Shown here piece by piece: positions 1-11,060 of a DNA stretch of 64,000 nt. A program made the translations under genes and the position numbers. Source of the stretch: Siderastrea siderea (lineage: Eukaryota; Cnidaria; Anthozoa; Scleractinia; Rhizangiidae); assembly GCA_964030785.1 (NCBI GenBank), contig OZ034978.1:1198001-1262000 (forward strand), in the 5' to 3' direction. Below the pieces are notes generated by a model. That model was not told the DNA's origin. It saw only the letters and a list, made by a program, of their open reading frames with translations, and did no database searches. Positions within the stretch are counted from its first letter, which is position 1. Every line of letters begins with the position of its first letter.

Positions 1-2268
1 AGTCTGTATTGATTCACGAAACACTATTGACTATGCAACATATGAGGCTATAAGTGCCGTTAAAGCATTACCTTTAAAGCTAACAGATGTGAGACTTAGC
101 CCCGATGGAGAAGATAACCCTGCACAAATTCCCCTGGCTGGGTCATTTTTCAGATTAATCACCTCTCTTTCCGGGCCAACCAAATTTCTTGGGTTGAAAG
201 CTCGAAATGCTGGTTGTTTGCTGAACCGAGAAACCTCAACCTGTCTGGAAATGTTGCATGTTGCAGCATCCACCACTACCGAACACCTACCTGTAAATGA
301 TGAATACCGTTACCTTCTTGACAAGTTCCCTGCTGTGTTTAGAGGCAAGATTAGAAAGTTAAAGGATTACCAACTTGAGCTCAGCATTGATTCAAACGTA
401 CAGCCTGGGTGCAGAATTCGCGTCATACACCCTTACACTACCGTTCCAGAGTGGAAGCTAAGTTAAAACAACTGGAAGAACAAGATATCATAGAGCATGT
501 CACTGGCCCAACACCCTGGGTGTCCCTTGTTGTCATCGTCGATAAGTCAAATGGAAAATAAGCCGAACGAAACTCTCCTTCGTACTCATCACCCTTACCC
601 AGCATCAGGGGAAATCCTCCAAGACCTTAATGGCTCTAAGGTTTTCTCCAAGATTAATGTCAAGAAATGTTATCACCAAATTAACCTTGCTGAGCCTTCT
701 CACCACCTGACAACCTTCAAAACTCATGTTGGCCTCGGGCGTTACAAGCGTCTACCGTATGGGGCATCTGTGGGATCCAAAATATGCCAACATGTCATTG
801 GACAAGTCTTAGACAAGTCTCCACGAGCAACACCTTACAGTCAATCCAGCCAAGTGTTTATTTGGTGTCACAGAACTAGTCTACTATGGATTTCACATGT
901 CAAAACTCGGAGTATCCCCTGACAAGGATCGTGTCCAGGCAATCACGCAAATGCAGCCACCAACCAATGTCACCGAAGCAAGAACCTTTCTTGGAAGGAT
1001 CAACACAGTAGCTCGTTTTGTTCCAAACTTGGTTTCTATGACAGAACCCATACGTCGACTCACACACAAGACCTCTGCGTGGTTATGGAGCCCAGCGTAA
1101 TTACACTGTTTTGGCTCATTTTGACCCTTTCCTCCCCACCCAAGCTCGCCATGATGCTTGCAAGATTGGAATTAGTGGTGCTTTGACTCAAAAACATCTT
1201 CACGGTACCATAAGACCTGTTGCATATGCCAGCCATAGCCTCTCACCTGTAGAGCACTCTATAGCCAAACTGGAAGAGGAGCCTTATCTGCAGTGTGGTC
1301 ATGTGAAAGGTTTCACTTTTAAATCCGTGGCTGTCAGTTTGACTTGATTGGCGATCAGAAACCACTGGAAGTCCTCCTCACTGATCGGGGGAACCCCTCT
1401 CCAATAATTGCACGTTGGCGACTAAGACTTCAACAGTCCAAGCCTTACATCCAACCTCGTCTCCAGGGCCTTCTCCTCGTTCAAAATGGCGGTCGGAGAA
1501 ACCCCTGGCCAAGGCTGCTGAAATACTCCAAGAATCGTGGAGTATTTTGTAACGTGACACATGATGAAATGGCTTTTTCGGAGGTTGTTTCCAGCGTCTG
1601 ACGGCCCTGTTTGTTTTCTGCAATCGCAAACCATGGTTCAAACGAGACGAAATCATTTCATCGTGTTTACGTGACGAAATTCTAACGAATTTTTTGAGCC
1701 ACTTTAGCAGCATTGGCCAGGGGTTTCTCCGATCGCCATTTTGAACGAGGAGAAAGCCCTGGGGACGAGGTTGCCTCGCATCGTTTACCAACCTGGCATC
1801 CAAATTGCTGTTGACATCCTGTCACGCAAACCTGTTCAGACCGACACTCCCAGAGACCCAGTGGAGGATCACATTGACTCTGTCATTGTGGATTCTCTTC
1901 CTCTAGCAATTACCCTCCAAGAACTGCTCATTACTTCAGAATCCGATCCCACACTGAAGATCATCAAAAACTGTCTTAACCCTGGAAACTGGGACACTGT
2001 ACCAGAGCCCTTTAAAGCTCTCAAAGATAAACTTCGCCAGAAACGAGGTCTTGTTCTCAGCAACAATCGTATTGTCGTCCCAGAAGCCATGCGTCCTCGC
2101 ATTCTCCAGCTAGAACATGAGGGACACCGGGGACACCAGGGCATAACTTAACTTAAACAACACCTGAGACAAAGAGCCTGGTGGCCAGGAATGGAATGGC
2201 TATGCAAGCGGAGAGACATGTGCGTGAGTGTCTTGGGTGCCAGATTGTGCACCCAAAGCTTGTTACGG
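1..2268 (+). mobile_element. Ty3/gypsy LTR retrotransposon pol remnant (RT, RNase H, integrase zinc finger)
   Basis: This is a broken pol gene that starts before the window. Frames 89-466, 497-922, 897-1100, 1111-1347 and 1741-2151 read as consecutive pieces of one polyprotein. They show the end of the protease-RT linker (LLDKFPAVFRG), the RT fingers and palm (GPTPWVS, DLNGSKVFSKIN, YKRLPYG), the RT thumb/connection (GVSPDKDRVQAI, FLGRINTVARFVPN), RNase H (RPVAYASHSLSP) and the HHCC integrase finger (HEGHRGHQG, AWWPGM). The palm segment that should carry the catalytic YxDD motif is missing near 830-845, where the reading jumps from LDKSP to sequence just before the thumb. Several stops and frameshifts separate the pieces, and a MITE interrupts it at 1452-1773. 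The integrase core is lost after about 2268. It is inactive. The family assignment rests on motif order and spacing. Confidence 0.88.
1452..1773. mobile_element. Palindromic MITE inserted in the gypsy pol
   Basis: Long terminal inverted repeats begin CAACCTCGTCTCCAGGGC on the left and end as the complement of CAACCTCGTCCCCAGGGC on the right. The homology runs inward about 70 bp through AAAATGGCG/CGCCATTTT and GGCCAAGGCTGCTG/CAGCATTGGCC. The pol reading frame stops at the left edge (RLRLQQSKPYI) and resumes at the right edge (RIVYQPG), which shows this is an insertion. I see no coding capacity. A target duplication was not resolved. Confidence 0.8.
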
Positions 2269-2519
2269 CGTTTTCCTTCATTCTTCTTATCTGAAAAAAT
2301 TATTTTGTCATTAAAGGAAACCTCCAAATATTACTTTCCTAAGGTTGAAAAACACCAAAGAAGTAATAATAAACCAAAACTAAACAAGGATGGTTACTAC
2401 TGAGGGAGATTAAGAGGGATTACGAATGACAAACTTGAAAAAAATTGCCAATTTTTCAAGATGCATTATCCGTGACGTAGCTCCTTTAATACGTTGATGT
2501 CTTAACATAAACACTGCAA

Positions 2520-4245
2520 CGTTAACCAACACAGGGTTTTATATTTTACATCGGATCTATACCAGAAAGGGTGATTTTAGCTGCCCCAGCCAACGTTTTG
2601 AAAATCGACTTTTCAGTGTCTCAGACTGAAAACGAGACCACAATTTGTGGAATACGGGTGCGTACATCGAATCTATGTTAAAACACGTGAAGTCAGCTCT
2701 CCAGGCCAACTTAATGTCGACTTTTCCCCTCTCTTACATCAGGAAAAACGTTTTGTGTCGTACGGGTCTGAAAGTCGCACAGTATGCCGTGTACATCGGA
2801 TCTATACCAAAAAGGGTCATTTTAGCTGCCCCAGTCACCTTTTGGAAAATCGACATTTTAATGTCTCACATAGGAAAAGATTTTACCGTTTGTGTTGTAC
2901 GAGACTAAAATTGCGGAATACGGGTAGGTGTAGGTGTTAAAACGCGTGAATTTAGCTCTCCAAGCCAACTTGTCAAAATGTGGACTTTTTCAGTCTCTCA
3001 CATCAGCAAAAAATGTTTTGTGTTGTAAGTCACCGAATACGCTATGTACATGGAATCTATGACAAATCGCGTTATTTTAGCTCTGCCGACCAACTTGTTC
3101 AAAATGGATATTTTCAGTACCTCACATGGGCAAATGTTTTTGTGTAGTACCAGACTAAAATTTGCGGAATACGACTATGTACATCAGTCTATCACAAAAC
3201 GCTTGACTTCAACTCTCCAAGCCAACTTCTAAAACATCGACCTTTTAAGTACAGTAGAACCCCGGTAACTCGAACTCGGATAATTCGAACTCCCCCCGCC
3301 AACTCGAACTTTGTCCCATATCCCTTGGACCCCACTTTTCAGTCATTTTTACTCGGTTAACTCGAACTCGGATAACTCGAATTCCCCGCTAACTCGAACT
3401 AAATTTCGTTTCCCTTGATCAAAATTTACCCCGATAAATCGAATTCTGGTTCTTGCAACTCACCACGGATGCCCACTGAAATATCCCATTAGCTCTTCTT
3501 GTCGTGCAATCTGATTTAAACACTAAGACTAACACTACAGCAATTTGGTTATAATTAGTGCAACGAACAGATCACGTATTTAACAGTTATTTCCCGATCT
3601 TACGATCTTCAGTGCAACTGAGTTACATTCGCAGTACTGTATTATCATAAGAATGCACAATCGAGTTACAGTTTCTGACGAGATAAGTTTAATTTGCACT
3701 GTACTGTATACTGAAGTGCTGCAAAATCAGTAAGCTATCAATTATTAACATAGGATATTCTATCGACCCCCGATAACTCGAACTCCTGCTAACTCGAACT
3801 GTTTTCCGTTTCCCTTTAGAGTTCGAGTTACCGGGGTTCTACTGTAAGTCATGTGAGCGGATTCTTTAGTGTCTTACGGGTCCCAGAATCACAGAGTAAG
3901 CTATCAACAGGGAATCTCCAACTGAACGCGTGATTTAGCTGTCCCAACCAACTTCTTCAAAAGGCGACAGTTTCAGTCTCTTATATCAAAAAACGTGTTT
4001 TGTGTCGTACGGATTTGAAAGTCGCAGACTATGCCATATACATGGAATCTATGACAAATCACCTTATTTGAGCGCTCCCAGCCACCTTCTGGAAAATCGA
4101 CTTTTTTTCAGTGTCACTTATGGGAGAAACCTTGTCGTGTCGTATGGGTCTGAAAGTAGCGGAATCTTCATCTTACAACAAATCTATGACAAAAAGTGTG
4201 ATATTAGTTCTTTCAGCCAAGTTCAACGATCCCTGGCTGTCCATT
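2520..4245. repeat. Diverged ~130-bp tandem repeat array, split by a MITE
   Basis: A unit containing 'acatcggatctat...aaaa', 'gattttagct', 'gccaacttt', 'gaaaatcgac', 'cagtgtctcacat', 'gttttgtgtcgtac' and 'ctgaaagt' recurs about every 130 bp (anchors near 2647, 2775, 2912, 3033 and 3162). More copies lie at about 3890-4240, beyond the inserted element at 3252-3844. Copies differ by many substitutions and indels, so the array is old. The short open frames inside it come from the repeat and I do not consider them genes. Confidence 0.8.
3252..3844. mobile_element. Tc1/mariner (pogo/Tigger-like) MITE with TA target duplication
   Basis: The element starts CAGTAGAACCCCGGTAACTC and ends with its inverse, GAGTTACCGGGGTTCTACTG. 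It is flanked on both sides by TA (3250-3251 and 3845-3846). Inside are several more copies of 'aactcgaact' in both orientations. There is no open frame of transposase size, so it is non-autonomous. The TA duplication and CAGTAGAACC-type terminus fit the Tc1/mariner superfamily, pogo/Tigger group. It sits inside the ~130-bp tandem array. Confidence 0.88.
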
Positions 4246-4279
4246 GGGACTTAACGAATGACACTTCCACCTTTAAAAT

Positions 4280-5560
4280 GTGAGAGACTCTTCACACGCA
4301 GAGAGTATTGTGATGAGCTCAGATAACAACCCCCTTGGAATCGGAGTTCCTGTCGTGTCGAAGGGCAAGCTTCTGCTGCAACGGTTGGTGATTATGGGGA
4401 GCAGAAGAAATGATGATCAACTGAACTGGGACGATCCCCTTCCAGACGATCTGTTGCAATGGTGGCTAGCTAGAGGGAGTCTCTGAACGATTTAGAACAA
4501 GCTGCCCTCCCACGCTGCTATAAACCTAAGGGTTTTGAACAAACTCGCGAGAAACGAGATACATTCCTTTTCTGACGCCAGTCAGCACGCCATTGGAACG
4601 GTTATCTGCCTCCGTCAATTGAGTTAGAATGACGAAGTCAACATCTCCTTCCTATATGGCCAATCAAGAGTAGCGCCAACGAAGTCATTTACTATCTCTC
4701 GCCTTGAACTTTATGGAGCGATGCTGGCAATGCAAGCTGTTAAGAAAGCTTTCAAGGAAATCAATATCAAGATAGTTGAAGTTGTCTTCTATACAGACTC
4801 CAAAGTGGTACTGGGGTACTACAGAACGAAAGTAGATGCTTTTAAGTCTACGTAGCCAATCGAGTGCAGACGATCCTAAACGCGTCGACACCCCAACAAT
4901 GGAACTATGTGGACAGCGAAGCCAATCCAGCGGATCTCGTCACGAGAGAAGTGATGGTCAAAAACTTATCGAGCTCTCAGTGGCTAACCGGGCCGTAATT
5001 CCTGAAGAAGAAGCTCACTGGACCGCACAGTTCCGAGGATGTTGCCCCAAATGAAAAAGACCCAGAAATACGAAGAAACGTAAACGTATTCTCCAGCGAG
5101 AGACAAACACCTAAGGGACTTGACGTAACGAGTCGCTTCTCTACGTGGCCATCCCTTTGTCACGTCTAGCAAACCTTATCGTCAAGGTAAAAGAATTCAA
5201 GATTAAACGAGCTGCTAAACAGCCCGTGAAGGGAAATAACAAGGCTGCCAGCAACACTTCCAAACGCAGCAACCAGCCAAAGACAGCCTCCCTTCCGCGT
5301 CTACTTACAGTAGAGGAGTTCGAGTAAGCCAAAACAGTGGCCATTAAAAGAAGAGTCCTTTCCAGACGAGTTGAGGGCCTTTAAAGACATAAAAAATGAA
5401 CCGCTTACCAACCATCAACAAGATAAGGAGCAGAAGAAGTGTTGAAATCCTGCCAGCTCTGTCGCTTAGATCCCTTCATTGACGACGATGGAGTGCTTCG
5501 AGTTGGAGGCCGTCTTCGCCGCTGAAACCTCAGCCTTGCAGAAAAGCATCCAATGATGTT
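4280..5560 (+). mobile_element. BEL/Pao LTR retrotransposon pol remnant
   Basis: Broken frames carry landmarks of a BEL/Pao pol. These are 'PLGIGVPVVSKGKLLLQRL' followed by 'WDDPLPDDLLQWW' (RT/connection, 4325-4480), 'ISRLELYGAMLAMQAVKKAF' and 'TDSKVVLGYY' (RNase H-like, about 4697-4825), 'NYVDSEANPADLVTREV' (4902-4953), and 'LCRLDPFIDDDGVLRVGGRL' (the segment before the integrase zinc finger, about 5458-5520). Stops and frameshifts occur throughout. No LTRs were recognised. The following RTE-like LINE begins within about 200 bp, so this fragment was probably truncated when other elements inserted. Confidence 0.8.
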
Positions 5561-6474
5561 ACCCAAAGGACATAATTTTTCCACCTTGTTAATCCCCTGA
5601 TGCTGTGCCTTGTTGTGGCGGAGAGGCTTGCGTGCCCTTACGACCCTTAGAGCTGTGTCAGCTGGAGCTTATGCTCCTGGTAGGTTCAACCATGCTGAAT
5701 TGGTCTACGGGAGAGAGGCCAGACTAAACAGCGCCTGGTCCTCCAGGTTGGGGGTTAAGCGCAGGGCTAACAACCCTGCCTTGTAAAAACAACACGTTAC
5801 TGAAACCTGACTAGGAAAAATAAGCCATTGTCGTCCTGGAGGCTTGAGGCCCTGCGGTGCTAGTATGAATGGCCCGGGTGAAAACCAACTGGGGACCCGT
5901 GCTAGGAAAGCGAGTCTCTTGGACGCCAAAACACATCTTAGGATTGGCACGTGGAATGTGCGAACGATGTTTGATACCTCAAGAACAACTCAGGTCATCA
6001 GAGAAATGCAGAGTTACAGGCTACATATACTCGGGGCACAGGAGAAACCATCCTGTATTCAGGGAGAGATGATGACCAACATATGGCTGGAGTTGCAATC
6101 ATCCTAAAAAAGGGGCTGAAGAAAGCACTGATAGAGTGGCAGCCAGTAAACGAAAGATAAAGATCAACGGCAAGCACACAAAGCTGTCAATAATACAATG
6201 TTATACACCCACAATCGATGCAGATGACGAAGCCAAGGGTGCTTTTTATAGAAGGTTACGAGAAGAGGTGGATAAGGTACCAGCCCATGATATCTTGTGT
6301 GTTATGGGGGACATGAACGCTAAGGTGGGGGATAACAACACCAATCGAGAACGAGTAATGGGAAGCCACGGGTGTGGTGACCTAAATGACAATGGGGAAC
6401 GGCTCAGCGACTTCTACTTGGAAAATAGACTAATCATCGGAGGAACCTTATTTCCTCACAAGACTATTCACAAG

Positions 6475-6568
6475 ATGAAATTATGAATATATGAAATTAT
6501 TAATTACCTCACAGTTATTATTCATAATAACTGCGAGGATCTTCTTTTCATTGATTACTATTCACAAG
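6475..6568. mobile_element. Short insertion in the LINE with a 12-bp target duplication
   Basis: ACTATTCACAAG occurs at 6463-6474 and again at 6557-6568. Between the copies lies an AT-rich stretch of about 82 bp that breaks the endonuclease frame (FPHKTIHK, then stop), and the frame resumes with 'VTWVSPNGKVENQIDH'. The insert ends in 'aactgcgaggatcttctt', which recurs at about 8684-8702. A 12-bp duplication suggests endonuclease-primed (LINE or SINE type) insertion. Confidence 0.7.
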
Positions 6569-7022
6569 GTCACATGGGTGTCACCAAACGGAAAGGTTGA
6601 AAATCAAATTGACCATGTATAAGTGCATCAGAAGTGGCGCAGATCTCTCTTTGATGTGCGTGCCTGCAGGGGGGCAGATGCGGGCAGCGATCATCATCTT
6701 GTGAAGGCTGTGCTGAAACTGACGTTAAGATCTAATGCTCCAGCGAGCACAAATCGACCCACAAGATATAACCTCCACCTGCTGAGTGATGTTGGAAACA
6801 GCAAGGAATTCTCAATTGAGGTGCGTAATAGATATCAGATACTCGAGGTCCAACAGACTACTGACATTGGTGCGGAAGTGTCAGTTGAAGAGAAATGGAG
6901 TCATGTCAAGGAAGCATACCATTCAACTAGTAAGAACATACTTGGTATCAAAAAGAGCCAGCACAAGGAATGGATTAGCTTGGAGACCTTAGCTTGTATC
7001 AAACGGAAGAGGACCTTGAAGA

Positions 7023-7247
7023 CCTTGACCTTGTTGACCTTGTTGTATGTAGTTAGTCTCTTTTTTTTGTATTATTGACATTCTTAACTTTTCATACTCT
7101 TTTCACTTTACCCGGGCCCGCTGTTGCGGTATCCCTCAGATCTCTCAGCTTTGCGGTATCCCTGCCTACCCCCTTGTTTAGTTAAGTTACGTTGAATGTT
7201 TTGGTTTCTTTGGCGAAGCTAATAAAATAAAATAAAATAGAATAAGA
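7023..7247 (+). mobile_element. SINE-like insertion with an AATAAA-type repeat tail
   Basis: The LINE frame reads through 'CIKRKRTLK', is interrupted by about 225 bp, then resumes 'NKISQTKSERQRDRLRIEY'. The interrupting DNA has a pyrimidine-rich segment and 'cggtatccctcagatc', and ends in a tail of aataaaataaaata. A simple A-rich tail at the 3' end fits a retroposed SINE or the 3' end of another LINE. The target duplication is short or unclear (AAGA at most). Confidence 0.6.
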
Positions 7248-8042
7248 ACAAGATCAGTCAGACCAAATCTGAGCGCCAGAGGGATAGGCTGCGCATAGAA
7301 TATGCAGAGCTAAATAAACTGGTGAAGAAGGGTGCAAGGGCTGACAAGAGGCAGTTCATGGAGGAATTGGCAGAAACAGCAGAAAAAGTAGCCTCCAGAA
7401 ATGAAATGCGAACTGTTCACAGGATCACGTGGCAATTATGTGGAGAAAAACGCCGTAGAATCATTCCTGTTAAGGATAAGCAAGGGACCTTTCTGACATC
7501 TGAGCGGGATCGAGATGTAAGGTGGACTGAACACTTCTCAGAGGTGCTGAATCGACCTGAACCAGAGCTCCCTCCTGACATTCCACCAGCTCAGAAAGAT
7601 GTGGACGTGAGGGTAGACCCACCAACTTGACAGGAAATTCTTAATGCCATTAAGTCCCTGAAGAACAACAAGGCGCCAGGCCAGGATGCGATTCCTGCAG
7701 AGGTTCTTAAAGTTAACCCCGAGCTTGCCAGGGACGTTCTCCAACCTTTGTTCATTGACATATGGGAAAAGGAGGAGCTTCCACGGGAATGGCACGGGGA
7801 AACGTTGTCCAAATACCACAAAAAGGGAATCTGGCAGACTGCAACGACTGGAGGGGGGTTACATTACTCTCGATACCTAGCAAGGTATTCTGCAAGGTGC
7901 TCATGATGGGAACAAGGAACAAGCAGGGTTTAGACCAGGGAGAGGAACCACTGAGCGCATATTTACACTTCGGAATATTCTGGAGCAGGGCAATGAGTGG
8001 CAGAGGTATATCTTTGTAAACTTTTTGGATTTTGAGAAGGCG

Positions 8043-8610
8043 GTTTTGATATTTTGATATATCATGATATTATGAAACTATCATGATAATCTCGAAATAT
8101 CAAAAAACTATCAAAAATCTCAAGCGTTTGATAGCGAGACTATGTCTGGTGGGGTTTGATATTTTGATATATCATGATATTATCAAACTATCATGATAAT
8201 CTCAAAATATCAAAAAGACTATCAAAAATCTCAAGCGTTTGATAACGTGACTATGTCTGGTGGGTTTTGATATTTTGATATATCATGATATTATCAAACT
8301 ATCATGATAATCTCAACATATCAAAAAGGCTATCAAAAATCTCAAGCGTTTGATAACGTGACTATGTCTGGTGGGGTTTGGTATTTTGATATATCATGAT
8401 ATTATCAAACTACCATGATAATCTCAAAATATCAAAAAGACTATCAGGAATCTCAAGCGTTTGATATCGAGACCATGTCTGGTGGGGTTTGATATTTTGA
8501 TATATCATGACAATATCAAACTATCATGATAATCTCGAAATATCAAAAAGACTATCAAAAATCTCAAGCATTTTATAGCGAGACTATTTCTGGTTGAGTT
8601 TGATATTTCG
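8043..8610. repeat. AT-rich ~110-bp satellite, five copies plus a partial
   Basis: A unit starting 'tttgatattttgatatatca' and ending 'tatgtctggtgggg' starts at about 8044, 8154, 8265, 8376 and 8486, with a partial copy near 8597. Copies are very similar, so the array looks young. It begins exactly where the RTE-like LINE stops. Each unit is rich in the self-complementary words 'atatcatgatat' and 'atcatgat', and could form hairpins. Confidence 0.9.
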
Positions 8611-9158
8611 TTTTATCAATAAGCCCAGAAAGTGGAAGGCAGACACAAAGTTGATAAATACATCTTTTGTTGAACAAAACAAAACTGCGAGGATCTTCTT
8701 TACATTTAAAACATTTATTGTTTAAAAAAAATTTCAAATGCAATATGGTGTTGCAAAACAAAGTCATTGATGATGAATTCTAAAAATGATTGTAAAATGA
8801 TATTCAAACCTTTTGGAAGTCCTTAAGTAGTCCATTTGTTTTATATCCTAACTTTTCTGCGAAAAATTTAAACTCTTCTATATAGACTTGTTACAAATAA
8901 TGCTAAAAATTTAAACATTAAACAAATACTGAAATCTATTATCGAAGGAAAAATATTAAATTGTAAAACTGATTACGGAAGCTAATTTTCAAACATTTTG
9001 AAACCTTCTATACATCAAGCAACTAGAGTTGTTAGTTCATAGCGAGAGTTAAAAAGTCTGTATGGTATTCAAAGTCTATGAAAACCGAAATGGTCTAAGA
9101 AAAGGACTGATTATATTGTTCGTCGGTGATATTAACTTTTCTAAGCTTGTTCTTCGCC
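8611..9158. other. AT-rich spacer with no recognised gene
   Basis: This is AT-rich DNA between the first satellite and a small open frame. It contains a second copy of 'ctgcgaggatcttctt' (about 8687) that matches the end of the small insert in the LINE. I see nothing else that I can name. Confidence 0.4.
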
Positions 9159-9563
9159 TCAGTTGTCTCTTCCAGGGGCCTCTTTCTTAGAACGCAGCTT
9201 TCCCGCGACCTGTTGTTTGGGTGTCGTAATTTCTCCAAATCTTAAACCTTCCATACATTTTAGGAAGCTTTCCGCTGCTGATGTTGGGTAACGATTAGTG
9301 CTATTCGGCAGTGGAGCGGCAGGTGGCATGAGATGACGCCCAGAAACTTCACTGGCTTTTACTTGGGTTCCCTTGTAGAGCAAAACCTTCTTTATGTATT
9401 TTCCATGAAGGTCAGCAAGTGTTTCCTGTTGGAAATGATGTAGGGGTTCTTGTGGTAGAGGCTCAGCTTCCTGAACTGCTGATGTACTCGCTTGAGGGAC
9501 AGCATCTTGTAGTTTCTCCTCTGATGGCACCATTGCAAACTTTGTATCGACGGCATAATACAT
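9159..9563 (-). other. Open frame of 134 residues, unrecognised
   Basis: An open frame on the minus strand begins MYYAVDTKF and contains a Gln/Pro/Glu-rich stretch ([20 protein letters not shown]) and a basic end. I do not recognise a domain. It lies back-to-back with the transposase-like remnant at 9591-9938, between two AT-rich arrays, so it may be another part of the same decayed DNA transposon. It may also be non-coding. Confidence 0.2.
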
Positions 9564-9590
9564 AACAGCAATTCTCGAGGTGCATGTGGT

Positions 9591-9938
9591 TTGGTGTCTT
9601 TTTTAAAGAACCAAGCTAAAAATGGTAGTGCGGGTGCGAAGTTGTTGATGGAGAATGTGCAGTTTTTAGTTGACATTTTTCATGTCTCCAAACATACGGA
9701 GGACGTGTGTATGCCACCAGACAATCCACAATGTCTGCATCACCCCCATCTAGCGACGTTTGAAGAGATCAGGGGTGTGAATACAGAATCTTGCGAACAA
9801 GGCTTCTGTAGGTTGAACCAATACCTTGAACTTACTAGGAAGATGACACAGTTTAAGAGGAATGTGCTGTTCTGGTTTGTAAACGAGTGTTTCAACAGTG
9901 ACTTAGAGGCCGAGTTAAAAAGAAAACAATTGTTGTGA
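9591..9938 (+). pseudogene. C-terminal fragment of a DDE-type transposase (KDZ-like), remnant
   Basis: The translated segment has the pattern '[14 protein letters not shown]', then '[19 protein letters not shown]', then '[15 protein letters not shown]...FWFVNECFN'. I associate this Asp...His...Cys...NTE-CEQ arrangement with the C-terminal half of KDZ-like DDE transposases, which are common as uncharacterised proteins in cnidarian genomes. Only about 115 residues remain and there is no N-terminal catalytic part, so it is a fragment. The family name is an inference. It lies in a block bracketed by the two AT-rich arrays. Confidence 0.45.
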
Positions 9939-10124
9939 TTTCAGAGACTGTTCATTCTCAAACGAGTCATGTGAGTTTTCAAGTGCAATGCAAAATACTT
10001 AGGAAAATCAATCAGGGTTTTTTTAAAAGAAATATGTAAGTTATGAATGCTGTAAATAATACGTATGTTAAGGTTTTAAAATACATATTGTTTGCCTGAC
10101 AAGTCTTAATTTCTGATTGCCTGT

Positions 10125-10505
10125 CTAATAGAACGACGGTAATTCACATTTCTTATTGCCTCTCGCGCAATACGCTTAAAGAACGAGGAAAAATGACCTT
10201 TTGAGTGTCTGTCTCGAGTCGCGCTAATAGAACGAGGGAAATTCACATTTCTTATTGCCTCTCGCGCAGTACGCTTAAAGAACGAGGAAAATTCACATTT
10301 GTGATTGTCTGTCTCGTGTCACGCACTAATAGAACAAATGGACATTTGTCATTGCTTCTCTCGCGTTTCACGCTTATAGAACGAGGAACATTTAAATTTC
10401 TGAATGAGTTATCGTGCGTCACGCTTGAAGAACGAGAGAAAATCACATTCTTATTGCCTCTCATGCGACACGCTAATAGAACGAGCAAGTTCACGATTGT
10501 AGTGC
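10125..10505. repeat. ~60-bp tandem repeat ('agaacgaggaaa' array)
   Basis: About six to seven copies of a unit made of 'cgctaatagaacgagg' or 'cgcttaaagaacgagg', then 'aaattcacatttcttattg', then 'cctctcgcg'. Copies vary in length and sequence, and alternate between the 'ctaatag' and 'cttaaag' forms, which suggests a dimeric higher-order unit. Confidence 0.8.
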
Positions 10506-10519
10506 TCCACGCACCTTAT

Positions 10520-10935
10520 CAAAAATCATAATATCATGATAATCTCAAAATATCAAGATTGACGAGATATCATCGTCATATCAAAATATCAATCTTTAAT
10601 GATAATATCATGATAATATCAAAATATCAAGATTGACAAGGTAACATCGTGATATCAAGATATCAAATCTTTCATGATAATATCAAAATATCAAAACTGA
10701 CTAGATATCATCGTGATATCAAAATATCAAATCTTTATGATAATATCATGATAATATCAAAATATCAAAACTGACTAGATCATGATAATATCATGATAAT
10801 ATCAAAATATCAAGACATCATCGTGTTATCAAAATATTAAGATATCATGATGATATCAAGATTTGATAATATCAGAATATCTGGATATCATGATGATATC
10901 AAAATATCAAATCTTTTTGATATTTTGATATTCTG
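10520..10935. repeat. Second AT-rich array related to the 8.0-8.6 kb satellite
   Basis: Tandem units of about 65-75 bp are built from 'atgataatatcaaaatatca', 'gattgac.agatatcatcgt' and 'gatatcaaaatatcaatctt'. The word 'atgataatctcaaaatatca' is shared with the 8043-8610 array, which ties the two together. It ends where LTR-retrotransposon leader sequence starts. Confidence 0.8.
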
Positions 10936-10936
10936 C

Positions 10937-11060
10937 AATCCCGTGCGACAAATCAACCAAACGTTCCCGAAAACGTGCCAAAACCACTTGTCTTCCGCAA
11001 CTCCTGACGGCTTTTCGTCGATGAAAGGCTCCGCTAATCCAGTCCTGGCAGGGTCGCCAA
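10937..11060 (-). mobile_element. LTR retrotransposon leader and primer-binding region, minus orientation
   Basis: Read on the minus strand, sequence right after the LTR begins TTGGCGACCCTGCCAGGACT, a typical retrotransposon primer-binding and leader start ('TGGCGACCCTG'). The leader continues about 120 bp and is then cut by the AT-rich array at about 10935. The gag and pol are missing from here on, so this is a truncated element. Confidence 0.65.

Larger units (their letters stand above)
5690..8040 (+). mobile_element. RTE-like non-LTR retrotransposon (LINE), degenerate
   Basis: The order is a GC-rich 5' leader, an AP-endonuclease domain (LRIGTWNVRTM at about 5940, VMGDMNAKVG at about 6302, NGERLSDFY at about 6390, SDHHLVKAVL at about 6688), a linker (RADKRQFMEELA at about 7340), and the start of the reverse transcriptase (KNNKAPGQDAIPAEV at about 7662, then GLDQGEEPLSA and FVNFLDFEKAV near 8030). 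It resembles the RTE-type LINE proteins often mislabelled as craniofacial development protein 2-like. Two short insertions (6475-6568 and 7023-7247) and several frameshifts break it. It ends abruptly inside the RT, before the catalytic motif, where the AT-rich tandem array begins. It is inactive. Confidence 0.88.

Noticed and set aside
10125..10505. CRISPR-like array of repeats and spacers
   Set aside because: Repeats are diverged, spacers are part of the unit, and the genome is eukaryotic. It is a minisatellite.
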